This document shows, in pieces, positions 1-5,797 of a stretch of DNA of 7,101 nucleotides. The stretch covers positions 1 to 7,101 of the forward strand of contig JAYGED010000218.1 in the NCBI GenBank assembly GCA_046582565.1, written 5' to 3'. Numbering within the stretch: position 1 is the first letter of the stretch; each line of letters begins with the position of its first letter. Made by a program: the position numbers and the translations under genes. The notes under the pieces were generated by a model. The model made no database searches and was not told where the DNA came from. It saw nothing but the letters and a program-made list of their open reading frames with translations. This DNA is from JAYGED01 sp046582565 (GTDB lineage: Bacteria; Pseudomonadota; Alphaproteobacteria; JAAXGF01).

Positions 1-25
1 TTAAGCCGCCCTTAAGCGATTAAGC
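1..25. repeat. Three TTAAGC copies upstream of the small ORF
   Basis: TTAAGC occurs at 1-6, 12-17 and 20-25, so the first two copies are 11 bp apart and the next two 8 bp apart. The cluster lies about 55-75 bp upstream of the ATG at 78, where a promoter or operator could be. It is cut by the window edge, and chance cannot be excluded. Confidence 0.25.
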
Positions 26-77
26 CTAGAACGGTACACAGTCGCACCATTCTTCGCAAACTCCAGCGGTCCCGCCG

Positions 78-338
78 ATGACTGAAAACAATGACGAAAC
101 TCGCCCCGAAGAGACCGATGACGAATCGATGCCGCACCGCAGGCTGGTCGATAAGATCAACGCGGCGGCGCTCCATGCCTTCGACCAGGGCGGCTGCGAA
201 ATTGCCGCCACACTGAAACAACTGCACAGCGCGCTGATCGAACAGGAGGTCGCGGAAGGCTACGACAAGCGTTCCGAAGATCGTTCCGACGCCAAACTCA
301 ATAAATGGCTCGACCATCGCTACAAAAACAAGTCGTAA
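78..338 (+). CDS. Small acidic hypothetical protein (86 aa)
   Basis: I do not recognise a named family. The protein starts with a strongly acidic, probably disordered stretch (residues 1-17, rich in E and D). A likely helical core follows (about residues 20-60, DKINAAALHAFDQGGCEIAA and onward) and then a very polar, charged C-terminus ending KNKS. There is no signal peptide or membrane segment, so it is probably cytoplasmic. The core resembles short conserved proteins of Rhodospirillales that pair two amphipathic helices, but this is from memory only. The start at 78 has only a weak Shine-Dalgarno-like AGCGG; a second ATG at 129 (residue 18) would remove the acidic leader. The gene converges on the phn operon with a 50-bp gap, so it is not part of that operon. 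The antisense frame over the same region is less protein-like. Confidence 0.6.
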   Translation: MTENNDETRPEETDDESMPHRRLVDKINAAALHAFDQGGCEIAATLKQLHSALIEQEVAEGYDKRSEDRSDAKLNKWLDHRYKNKS

Positions 339-371
339 AAACGAGTTCCCCCCGGACGCTACTGATGACGC

Positions 372-387
372 GCCTTAGATTTAAGGC
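372..387. repeat. Small inverted repeat between convergent genes
   Basis: GCCTTA (372-377) and TAAGGC (382-387) form a perfect 6-bp stem with a 4-nt loop, right after the stop codon of the last phnE gene. It could act as a weak 3' end for the phn transcript. There is no following run of T on the minus strand, so a classical intrinsic terminator is not supported. Confidence 0.3.
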
Positions 388-388
388 T

Positions 389-1204
389 CTAGATAATGGC
401 GTGGCGGACTTTGGCCGACACCCATTCGCTGAGGATGACGGCGACCAGGATAACCATCAGGATTACCGAGACCTGGGTCCAGGTAACCGTGTCGATCGAA
501 GAACTCAGCTGAAGGCCGATGCCGCCGGCGCCGACCAGCCCGAGCACGGTCGATTCACGGATGTTGATGTCCCAGCGAAATACCGAGATGCCGGCGAAGG
601 CCGGCAGGATTTGCGGCACGATGCCGTAATTCAGGATCTGCGGGCCGCTGGCGCCGGTCGCGGTTATGGCCTCGACCTGGCTCTTGTCGATTTCCTCGAT
701 CGCTTCATACAGCAGCTTGGCGCAGAAACCGATCGAGCGGAAACCGATGGCGAGGACGCCGGCGAGAACCCCCGGACCGATGATCATGACCAGCATCAAG
801 GCCCACAGCAGCGAGTTGATGGAGCGCGACGAGACGATGATGAACAGCGCAATGGGGCGAACGAAGGCGGCGCTCGGCGTCGTGTTGCGGGCCGCCAGGA
901 AGGCCAGCGGAAAGGCCATGGCGACCGCCATCAGGGTGCCCAGGGTGGCGATGCTGGCGGTATCCCAGATGGGCCGCCACAGATTGTCCATATAGCTCCA
1001 TTTCGGCGGCACCATGCGTTCGGCCAGATCCATGGCCTGGCGCGGCGCGTCGTTGACAAATTCCCAGATGGTTCTCTCAGAAACCAGCTCCCAGCAATAA
1101 ACCACGAGCGCCACGGTGAGAAACTGGCAGGCCCAGATTGTCAGTTGCCGGCCCCGTTCACGGCGCTGCCAGACCTTGGTGTCATTAATGGTCGATACCG
1201 GCAT
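389..1204 (-). CDS. phnE: Phosphonate/phosphite ABC transporter permease, second PhnE
   Basis: This 271-aa inner-membrane subunit is one half of the transport channel; it would pair with the other PhnE and bind the ATPase PhnC. It has a first membrane segment near residues 22-40, further hydrophobic segments at about 84-104, 115-125, 132-152 and 245-260, and a cytoplasmic EAA loop at about 178-201 (E178-A179, G184, P201). The sequence FRWDINIRESTVLGLVGAGG just after the loop is a hallmark of the PhnE family. The ATG overlaps the stop of the upstream permease gene by one base (TAATG) and has a good ribosome site (AAGGTG, 5 nt away), indicating translational coupling. It is the last gene of the operon. 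Assignment to the PhnE family is firm; the true substrate (phosphonate, phosphite or another oxyanion) cannot be read from the permease. Confidence 0.93.
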   Translation of the reverse strand: MPVSTINDTKVWQRRERGRQLTIWACQFLTVALVVYCWELVSERTIWEFVNDAPRQAMDLAERMVPPKWSYMDNLWRPIWDTASIATLGTLMAVAMAFPLAFLAARNTTPSAAFVRPIALFIIVSSRSINSLLWALMLVMIIGPGVLAGVLAIGFRSIGFCAKLLYEAIEEIDKSQVEAITATGASGPQILNYGIVPQILPAFAGISVFRWDINIRESTVLGLVGAGGIGLQLSSSIDTVTWTQVSVILMVILVAVILSEWVSAKVRHAII

Positions 1205-2007
1205 TACTGCACCTTGCTTCTGATGTAGCCGGAGCTGTATTCGACCGCCATGACGATGCCGATGATGATCAACAGAATGGCCGCCGCCGAATCAAACTCA
1301 TAGCGGTCAAACGAGGTCAGCAGGGTGGCGCCGATACCGCCGCCGCCGACGATGCCGACCACTGCGGATTCGCGGAAATTGATATCGAACCGGTACATGC
1401 CGAGGCCGATCATGCGCGGCATGACCTGGGGCTGCACCGAGTAATTGAGCCACTGGAACCATTTTGCCCCGGTCGCCTTGACGGCTTCGGCCTGGCCCGG
1501 GTCCATGGATTCGATATCCTCGGCGAGTAGCTTGCCGTAGAAGCCGATGGTGGCGATGGACAGGGCCAGGATGCCGGCAAACGGGCCGAAGCCGAACAGC
1601 TTCACGGCAAACAGCGCCAGGATGATTTCCGGAAAGGTCCGCGACAGGGCGAGAATCGCCCGGGCGCACAGATAAACCGGCCGGGGCGCCAGGTTGCGCG
1701 CGGCGCCGAGGCCGACGGGAATCGACAGGGCGATGCCGAAGGCCGTCGATACAACGGTCATCCACAGGCTCTCAAGAATCCCTTCCGCGATATCGCCGCC
1801 GCGGGATGTGAAATCGGGCGGGAAAAACGACGAAAAGAAGCGATAGGCCCGCGGCGCGCCATCCGCGACCCGCCCCCAATTGGCGTCAAGCGTACCGATC
1901 GCCAAGGCCAGATATATGGCGGCGCCGAGCGCCAGCCCCCAGCGCAGCAGCGGCCGCTTGATGAACGGCGGGCGTTTCCAGGTGCGCGTGAGTGGGCCGG
2001 ACGTCAT
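1204..2007 (-). CDS. phnE: Phosphonate/phosphite ABC transporter permease, first PhnE
   Basis: This 267-aa integral membrane protein is homologous to, but clearly different from, the next permease, so the channel is probably a heterodimer. Hydrophobic segments lie at about residues 22-40, 84-104, 112-135, 142-160 and 241-259. The EAA loop that docks on the ATPase is at about 174-197 (E174-A175, G180, P197). The family hallmark follows as RFDINFRESAVVGIVGGGGI. The start codon overlaps the phnC stop codon as ATGA, so it is translationally coupled to phnC. Two adjacent phnE genes behind phnDC are common in this transporter family. There is no sign of truncation or frameshift. Confidence 0.93.
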   Translation of the reverse strand: MTSGPLTRTWKRPPFIKRPLLRWGLALGAAIYLALAIGTLDANWGRVADGAPRAYRFFSSFFPPDFTSRGGDIAEGILESLWMTVVSTAFGIALSIPVGLGAARNLAPRPVYLCARAILALSRTFPEIILALFAVKLFGFGPFAGILALSIATIGFYGKLLAEDIESMDPGQAEAVKATGAKWFQWLNYSVQPQVMPRMIGLGMYRFDINFRESAVVGIVGGGGIGATLLTSFDRYEFDSAAAILLIIIGIVMAVEYSSGYIRSKVQ

Positions 2008-2828
2008 ACGGCCAACGCCCCATTGGGCGTACCGTCATCGTCTTCACCGTCTTCATCGTTATCATCCACGGCGCGGATGGTTTCCGACCAATCCTCTTCA
2101 CCGTAAATTTTGGTCAACACTTCGGGCGTCAGGCCGTCGGGCGGGCCGTCGTAGACGATGGACCCCTGATCCAGTCCAACGATACGCTTGGAGAACATCT
2201 GCGCCAGCAGAACGTCGTGAATATTGATGATGGCCGAGAGGTTGCGCTCGTCGCACAGCTCAACGATCAGGCGCATGATCTGGCGCGATGTCTTGGGGTC
2301 GAGGGACGCCGTGGGCTCATCCACCAGCAATAGATCCGGGTTCTGCACCAGGGCGCGGCAGATACCCACCCGTTGACGCTGGCCGCCGGACAGCTCATCG
2401 GCCCGCTTATCGACCATATGATCGAGGCCGACGCGCTCGAGCAGGCGGAACACTTCGTCGATATCGCTTTGCGGAAACTTGCGGAAATAGCTGCGCCAGA
2501 ATCCGACATAGCCGAGACGGCCGGACAACACATTTTCCATCACCGTCAAACGCTCCACCAGGGCGTATTCCTGAAAGATCATACCCATGCGCCGCCGCAC
2601 CTTGCGAAGCGGTCCCTGACCCAGGGCGGTCAGTTCCAGATCGTTGAGGTAAACCGTGCCCTCGGTCGGCTCCACCAGCCGGTTGATGCAGCGGATCAGC
2701 GTCGATTTACCGGCGCCGGAAGGACCGATCAGCGCCATCACCTGGCCATCAGGAACTTCAAGATCAATGCTTTTCAGGGCAAGGTCACCGGTCTTGTATC
2801 GCTTGGACAGGCCGACAAGCCGCAGCAT
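2004..2828 (-). CDS. phnC: Phosphonate/phosphite ABC transporter ATP-binding protein
   Basis: This 274-aa cytoplasmic ATPase powers import through the two PhnE subunits. All nucleotide-binding motifs are intact: Walker A GPSGAGKST (35-43), Q-loop glutamine Q86, signature LSGGQ (146-150), Walker B LLLVDE (ending E171), D-loop SLD (175-177) and switch histidine H204. The ATG at 2828 is preceded by GGGGA at about 6 nt. The sequence matches PhnC rather than generic importers (for example IRCINRLVEPTEGTV after Walker A). The C-terminus is odd: residues 255-266 are almost all D or E (DDNDEDGEDDDG), followed by TPNGALAV. The core PhnC fold is usually complete before this, so the tail looks like a lineage-specific extension. 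A 90-bp gap with a strong stem separates it from phnD. Confidence 0.95.
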   Translation of the reverse strand: MLRLVGLSKRYKTGDLALKSIDLEVPDGQVMALIGPSGAGKSTLIRCINRLVEPTEGTVYLNDLELTALGQGPLRKVRRRMGMIFQEYALVERLTVMENVLSGRLGYVGFWRSYFRKFPQSDIDEVFRLLERVGLDHMVDKRADELSGGQRQRVGICRALVQNPDLLLVDEPTASLDPKTSRQIMRLIVELCDERNLSAIINIHDVLLAQMFSKRIVGLDQGSIVYDGPPDGLTPEVLTKIYGEEDWSETIRAVDDNDEDGEDDDGTPNGALAV

Positions 2829-2867
2829 GACGTTCCCCGCGTCGGTTTATGATGGGTTCAGAATAGA

Positions 2868-2910
2868 CTCCGCCCGCGGGTTCAATCGAACTTAAACGCC
2901 GCGGGCGGAG
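2868..2910 (-). terminator. Perfect 12-bp intercistronic stem-loop between phnD and phnC
   Basis: CTCCGCCCGCGG (2868-2879) and CCGCGGGCGGAG (2899-2910) are exact reverse complements, separated by 19 nt. The loop holds a smaller hairpin, GTTC-AATC-GAAC (2880-2891). The structure begins 8 nt past the phnD stop codon in the direction of transcription. No T-run follows, only TCTATTCTGAACC, so it is more likely a partial terminator or an mRNA-protecting 3' stem than a full stop. Either role would leave the binding-protein message more abundant than that of the ATPase and permeases, a common arrangement in binding-protein operons. Confidence 0.7.
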
Positions 2911-2918
2911 GTAGGGAC

Positions 2919-3908
2919 TTATTTACATGCGTACTCGATGCCGTTAGCCGCATCGATCTTGCGGATAACGTTCCAATCGAACTTGTGAACGATCGAGATG
3001 AACTGGCCTTCGCCCGATTTCTCGAACTCCGCCTTCAGGTCCGAGCCTTCCCATTCAAAGGTGAAGAAAGACTGCTTGATCAACGCCACCAGGGTTGGAT
3101 CAAGATTGTAGGCGTGGCCGTAGCCGGTGGTCGGGAAAGTCTGCGACTTGTAGATGGTGCGGATCAAGGCAGGATCCACGACACCGCGATCGATCATGCG
3201 GCGCATGACCGAATTGGCGATCGGGGCAACCTCGTAGTCCTTGTTGGCGATACCCAGCACCGAATTGTCGTGCTTGCCCGAGAAGTTTGTCTCGAAATCC
3301 ACGTCCTTGACGAGACCGAATTCCGACATCAACAGCGCCGAGGGGGCCTTGTTGCCCGAATTTGAGGTCGGCGAGGTGAAGGTCAGGGTTCTGCCCTTGA
3401 TATCGGCAGGCGTCATGATGTCGCTGTCGGCGGGTACGATGATTTCCATTTCGTAGCCGTAAGATCCATCTTCAGACGCCATCATGGCAAACGGGGAGAA
3501 ACCGGCGCAGCTCACAGCGATGGGGTTCGAGCCCGTATTGAACCCGGCTATGTGCAGGCGGCCCGAACGCATGGCTTCCAACTGTGCGGCGTTGGACTGA
3601 ACCGAGAAGAACAGGACCTTCTTGCCCGTCACCTCAGCCATATGGTCGATAAAGCCGGCCCAGACGGATTTGTAGACGGCGGGATCTTCGACCGGCGTGT
3701 AGGCGAAGATCAGCGTATCCGGATTGATCCAATCGGACGGATCGGTCGGCAGATCGGCGATCTGATCGCCGTTGCGGTCGCAATATTGTTTATCGAGGGT
3801 GCCGCGCGGGCAATCCTCCTGCGCTATCACGGGCGTCGGCAGCCCGGCCAGCAGGCCAAGCACCGCGGCGCCCATGATGAAGCTGTAAAATCTGTCTCTT
3901 ATCGACAT
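2919..3908 (-). CDS. phnD: Phosphonate/phosphite ABC transporter substrate-binding protein
   Basis: This 329-aa periplasmic protein captures the substrate and delivers it to the PhnE pair. I chose the ATG at 3908 because AGGGAG lies at a proper distance and a Sec signal peptide follows at once (basic SIRDR, hydrophobic core 9-22, likely cut after PVIA at residue 29). The frame stays open upstream to an ATG at 3983, but that would bury the signal peptide. Family marks include IFAYTPVEDPAVY (67-79), FFSVQSNAAQLEAMRSGRLH (100-119), and the S/T-rich anion loop TSPTSNSGN (178-186), which in PhnD-type proteins contacts the phosphonate or phosphite group. Mature residues 33-52 contain two cysteines (C33, C43) followed by DRNGDQIAD, a DxNxDxxxD calcium-loop-like motif. 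The substrate is not decided by sequence. Confidence 0.92.
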   Translation of the reverse strand: MSIRDRFYSFIMGAAVLGLLAGLPTPVIAQEDCPRGTLDKQYCDRNGDQIADLPTDPSDWINPDTLIFAYTPVEDPAVYKSVWAGFIDHMAEVTGKKVLFFSVQSNAAQLEAMRSGRLHIAGFNTGSNPIAVSCAGFSPFAMMASEDGSYGYEMEIIVPADSDIMTPADIKGRTLTFTSPTSNSGNKAPSALLMSEFGLVKDVDFETNFSGKHDNSVLGIANKDYEVAPIANSVMRRMIDRGVVDPALIRTIYKSQTFPTTGYGHAYNLDPTLVALIKQSFFTFEWEGSDLKAEFEKSGEGQFISIVHKFDWNVIRKIDAANGIEYACK

Positions 3909-4001
3909 AACGTCACTCCCTGTTCGTACAAATGCAATTAATTGTTCAAAATCTATAAAACACGAATGGGAGGCGAATGCCAACAGCCAGCGTGAAATCG
4001 C
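3909..4001 (-). promoter_or_regulatory. AT-rich phnD leader with CAATTAATTG palindrome
   Basis: The 93-bp gap between the aminotransferase gene and phnD is markedly AT-rich compared with the flanking genes. It contains the perfect 10-bp palindrome CAATTAATTG (3935-3944) and the phnD ribosome site AGGGAG (about 3916-3921). A TTGGCA hexamer on the minus strand sits 20 bp from TATAGA, which is too far for a good sigma70 promoter. I see no repeat resembling a Pho box. A second promoter for phnD is possible but unproven. Confidence 0.35.
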
Positions 4002-5183
4002 CTAGGCGGTAACGGTCTCGCCGAGATAATCGACCGCGGCCTGGGCACCGCCCTTGCCGTGGGGGATGCCCAGGGCGATCAGGCCAACCTCGATCACCGT
4101 CAGGGCGCCGAGGATCATCGGCGCATTGACATGGCCCATATGGGCGATACGGATTGCCTTGCCGGACAAATCTGAGATGCCGCCGCCGACCACCACGCCG
4201 CATTTCTCGTCACAATACTCAAGCAGCGGTTGGGGATCGCAGCTCATCAACACGTTGGTTACCGAATCGGCGCGCTGGGCGGGATCGGTTATATTGAAGG
4301 ACATGACTTGGCCTTCGCTCCAGACGGCGACCGCACGGCGCGTCGCCTCGGCCAGCAGGCGATGACGCTGGAAGACGTTTTCCAGGCCCTCCTCGAAAAT
4401 CATTTCCAGGGCTTTGGTCAAGCCGAACAGCATATGTTCCGGCGGGGTGCCGCAGTATTTGTTGTAATGCTCCTTGCCCTCGCGCTCGGTCCAGTCCCAA
4501 TAGCGGGTGCGCAGGCCGGCGGTTTGATGGGCGGCCACCGCCTTCTCGCCGGCAGCGACAAAACTCAGACCCGGCGGGGTCATCAAGCCCTTTTGCGACC
4601 CGGCGACAGCGACGTCGACTCCCCAATCGTCCATATCAAACGGCATGGTGCCGAGGGAGGCGATGGTGTCGACCATGAGAAGCGCGCCATGACCGGCCGC
4701 GTCCATGGCGCGGCGGACGGCGGCAATATCATTGACCACGCTGGATGCGGTATCGATCTGCACCACCATGATGGCGGTAATCTCGCCCGCCGTATCTTCG
4801 CGAAGGCGCGCCTCCAGGGCCGCTAGATCGACGGCGGCTCGGTTGCTGCCCGGCAGGATCTCGACCTCGACCCCCATCATCGACGCCATCTCGCCCCAGC
4901 CGATGGCGAAGCGCCCGCTCTCCAGGGCAAGCACCTTGTCGCCGGCAGAAAACACGTTACTGACTGCCGCTTCCCAGGCGCCATGGCCGTTGGCGGCGTA
5001 TATATAGGTCCGCCCCTCGGTGTTGAAGACACGGCGAAGACCATCGAGGCAGGCCGTGGTTACATCGAGCAGCGCGCCCGAATAAATCTCGATCGCCGGG
5101 CGATGCATGGCGCGGAGAACTTCGTCAGGAACATTGGTCGGACCCGGGATGGCAAGGAATTCGCGGCCGTTACGAACGGACAT
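4002..5183 (-). CDS. Class V PLP-dependent aminotransferase, serine/alanine-glyoxylate type
   Basis: This complete 393-aa cytoplasmic enzyme is of fold-type I. Visible landmarks are the N-terminal IPGPTNVPDEVLRAM (12-26), the glycine-rich cofactor-phosphate region AANGHGAWEAA (63-73), the aspartate that pairs with the pyridine nitrogen in VDTIAS (D172), the Schiff-base lysine in GSQKGLM (K198), and the C-terminal substrate-carboxylate arginine in IRIAHMGHVN (R345). Families with these marks are serine-glyoxylate and alanine-glyoxylate aminotransferases; PhnW (2-aminoethylphosphonate transaminase) is a more distant class V relative. The segment usually reading like HNETSTG is here QIDTASS (142-148), which may alter substrate choice. 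The gene sits 93 bp before phnD on the same strand, suggesting it acts on an amino compound imported by the transporter, possibly an aminophosphonate. That is inference; a housekeeping glyoxylate role is equally possible. A weak GGAAA precedes the ATG. Confidence 0.85.
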   Translation of the reverse strand: MSVRNGREFLAIPGPTNVPDEVLRAMHRPAIEIYSGALLDVTTACLDGLRRVFNTEGRTYIYAANGHGAWEAAVSNVFSAGDKVLALESGRFAIGWGEMASMMGVEVEILPGSNRAAVDLAALEARLREDTAGEITAIMVVQIDTASSVVNDIAAVRRAMDAAGHGALLMVDTIASLGTMPFDMDDWGVDVAVAGSQKGLMTPPGLSFVAAGEKAVAAHQTAGLRTRYWDWTEREGKEHYNKYCGTPPEHMLFGLTKALEMIFEEGLENVFQRHRLLAEATRRAVAVWSEGQVMSFNITDPAQRADSVTNVLMSCDPQPLLEYCDEKCGVVVGGGISDLSGKAIRIAHMGHVNAPMILGALTVIEVGLIALGIPHGKGGAQAAVDYLGETVTA

Positions 5184-5216
5184 CAGGATGGGTTTCCACT
5201 GTGGTTATGGGATGAG

Positions 5217-5244
5217 AAAATAGAATTCTGCGATCCTTTCCCAA
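5217..5244 (-). promoter_or_regulatory. Candidate sigma70 promoter for aminotransferase-phn operon
   Basis: On the minus strand TTGGGA (5239-5244) and TATTTT (5217-5222) are separated by 16 bp, each matching the consensus at 4 of 6 positions. Transcription would begin near 5210, about 27 nt before the start codon. No clear terminator separates this site from the DUF1127 gene upstream, so read-through from that gene is also possible. Confidence 0.35.
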
Positions 5245-5269
5245 CTGTCCGCGAATGTCCAGCCTCCGA

Positions 5270-5527
5270 TCACGCCTGCCAGGGCTGCTTGGCCACTTCA
5301 TGGGCGGCGGCGGCGCGGGAAATGCCGATGTCGGCGAGCAGGCGATCGGCGAGCTTGCCCAGGGCACGGCGTTGACGGGCGCGCTCGTTCCAGGCTTGCA
5401 GGATGGTGAAATGCCCCACCGCGCGGGCGACAAGGGCCTCGAGCGAGCCCCGGTTGCCGGCCAGGGGGGAGAAATCTGCATCATGGTTCATCGTGCCGTA
5501 GGTGGCGGTCTGCAATTGCGTGGTCAT
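5270..5527 (-). CDS. DUF1127 domain small protein (85 aa)
   Basis: The C-terminal part carries the DUF1127 signature: an arginine-rich lead-in (NERARQRR, about 47-54) followed by LGKLADRLLADIGISRAAAA and a final KQPW. The N-terminal 30 residues are polar and without recognisable features. The ATG at 5527 has an excellent ribosome site (AGGAG, 7 nt spacing), which decides the start. Members of this family are small basic proteins; some have been tied to RNA binding (CcaF1 of Rhodobacter) and to phosphate and carbon metabolism (Agrobacterium), as I recall, so a place next to a phosphonate-type transporter is suggestive. It is divergent from the LysR gene and 86 bp upstream of the aminotransferase gene, on the same strand. 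It could be controlled by the LysR protein and co-transcribed with the operon. The molecular function here is unknown. Confidence 0.85.
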   Translation of the reverse strand: MTTQLQTATYGTMNHDADFSPLAGNRGSLEALVARAVGHFTILQAWNERARQRRALGKLADRLLADIGISRAAAAHEVAKQPWQA

Positions 5528-5593
5528 ATCGGCTCTCCTCTTCGGTGGGACAGGCGCTCTTTGGCGTCGCTGTCCGTGTGTTTCGATAGAGGA

Positions 5594-5622
5594 TAAATAG
5601 GCTTGAGCGCGGCCTGGTACAA
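5594..5622 (-). promoter_or_regulatory. Candidate promoter for the DUF1127 gene
   Basis: On the minus strand TTGTAC (5617-5622) and TATTTA (5594-5599) are spaced by exactly 17 bp. Each matches the consensus at only 3 of 6 positions, as expected for a promoter that needs an activator. The predicted start is near 5587, leaving a leader of about 60 nt. Confidence 0.35.
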
Positions 5623-5630
5623 ACGATCAA

Positions 5631-5660
5631 TTCTCATGATTTGGATAAGTTTTTCTCATG
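5631..5660. promoter_or_regulatory. TTCTCATG direct repeats, possible LysR binding sites
   Basis: TTCTCATG occurs at 5631-5638 and again at 5653-5660, 22 bp apart, about two helical turns, so both copies face the same side of the DNA. A partial third copy (TTCTC) follows at 5662-5666. Relative to the candidate DUF1127 transcription start near 5587, the copies lie at about -44 to -51 and -66 to -73, which are the usual positions of LysR activation and recognition sites. Confidence 0.45.
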
Positions 5661-5724
5661 TTTCTCTTATAGGCCCAAAAGCCATTCAACTCTTAATAAT
5701 CAGTTAAAGTATCCGGTATTGAGC

Positions 5725-5753
5725 TTGTTTATGGGCAAATATATGCGTAAAGT
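5725..5753 (+). promoter_or_regulatory. Candidate promoter for the LysR gene
   Basis: TTGTTT (5725-5730) and TAAAGT (5748-5753) are spaced by 17 bp, matching the consensus at 3 and 4 positions. Transcription would start near 5760, inside the adjacent palindrome, giving a leader of about 38 nt. The leader shows no clear Shine-Dalgarno sequence. Confidence 0.3.
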
Positions 5754-5767
5754 AGATTAGCTAATCT
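5754..5767. promoter_or_regulatory. 14-bp perfect palindrome upstream of the LysR gene
   Basis: AGATTAGCTAATCT is its own reverse complement. It ends 30 bp before the LysR start codon and overlaps the predicted transcription start. This is a fitting place for an autorepression operator, although the protein bound is unknown. Confidence 0.5.
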
Positions 5768-5797
5768 TATTCATCATACCTGACATTCCGTGATCGC

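Noticed and set aside
305..1228. Long plus-strand open frame (307 codons) opposite the last phnE gene
   Set aside because: It is rich in D, R, G, Q and H with no domain, and lies antisense to a clear PhnE gene with intact family motifs. It is a by-product of high GC content.
3909..3983. Upstream start for the binding protein at 3983
   Set aside because: It would add 25 residues before an obvious signal peptide, whereas the ATG at 3908 has a good AGGGAG ribosome site.
3948..3985. TTGGCA/TATAGA as a promoter for phnD
   Set aside because: The spacing is 20 bp, too long for a normal sigma70 promoter, and no better pair was found.
3971..4003. AGGCGA/TCGCCT inverted repeat as a terminator after the aminotransferase gene
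   Set aside because: Only 6-bp arms with a 21-nt loop, overlapping the stop codon and with no T-run directly after it; likely chance.
5170..5484. Second minus-strand frame overlapping the DUF1127 gene
   Set aside because: It shares sequence with the DUF1127 gene in another frame, is proline- and serine-rich, and lacks domain marks or a ribosome site.
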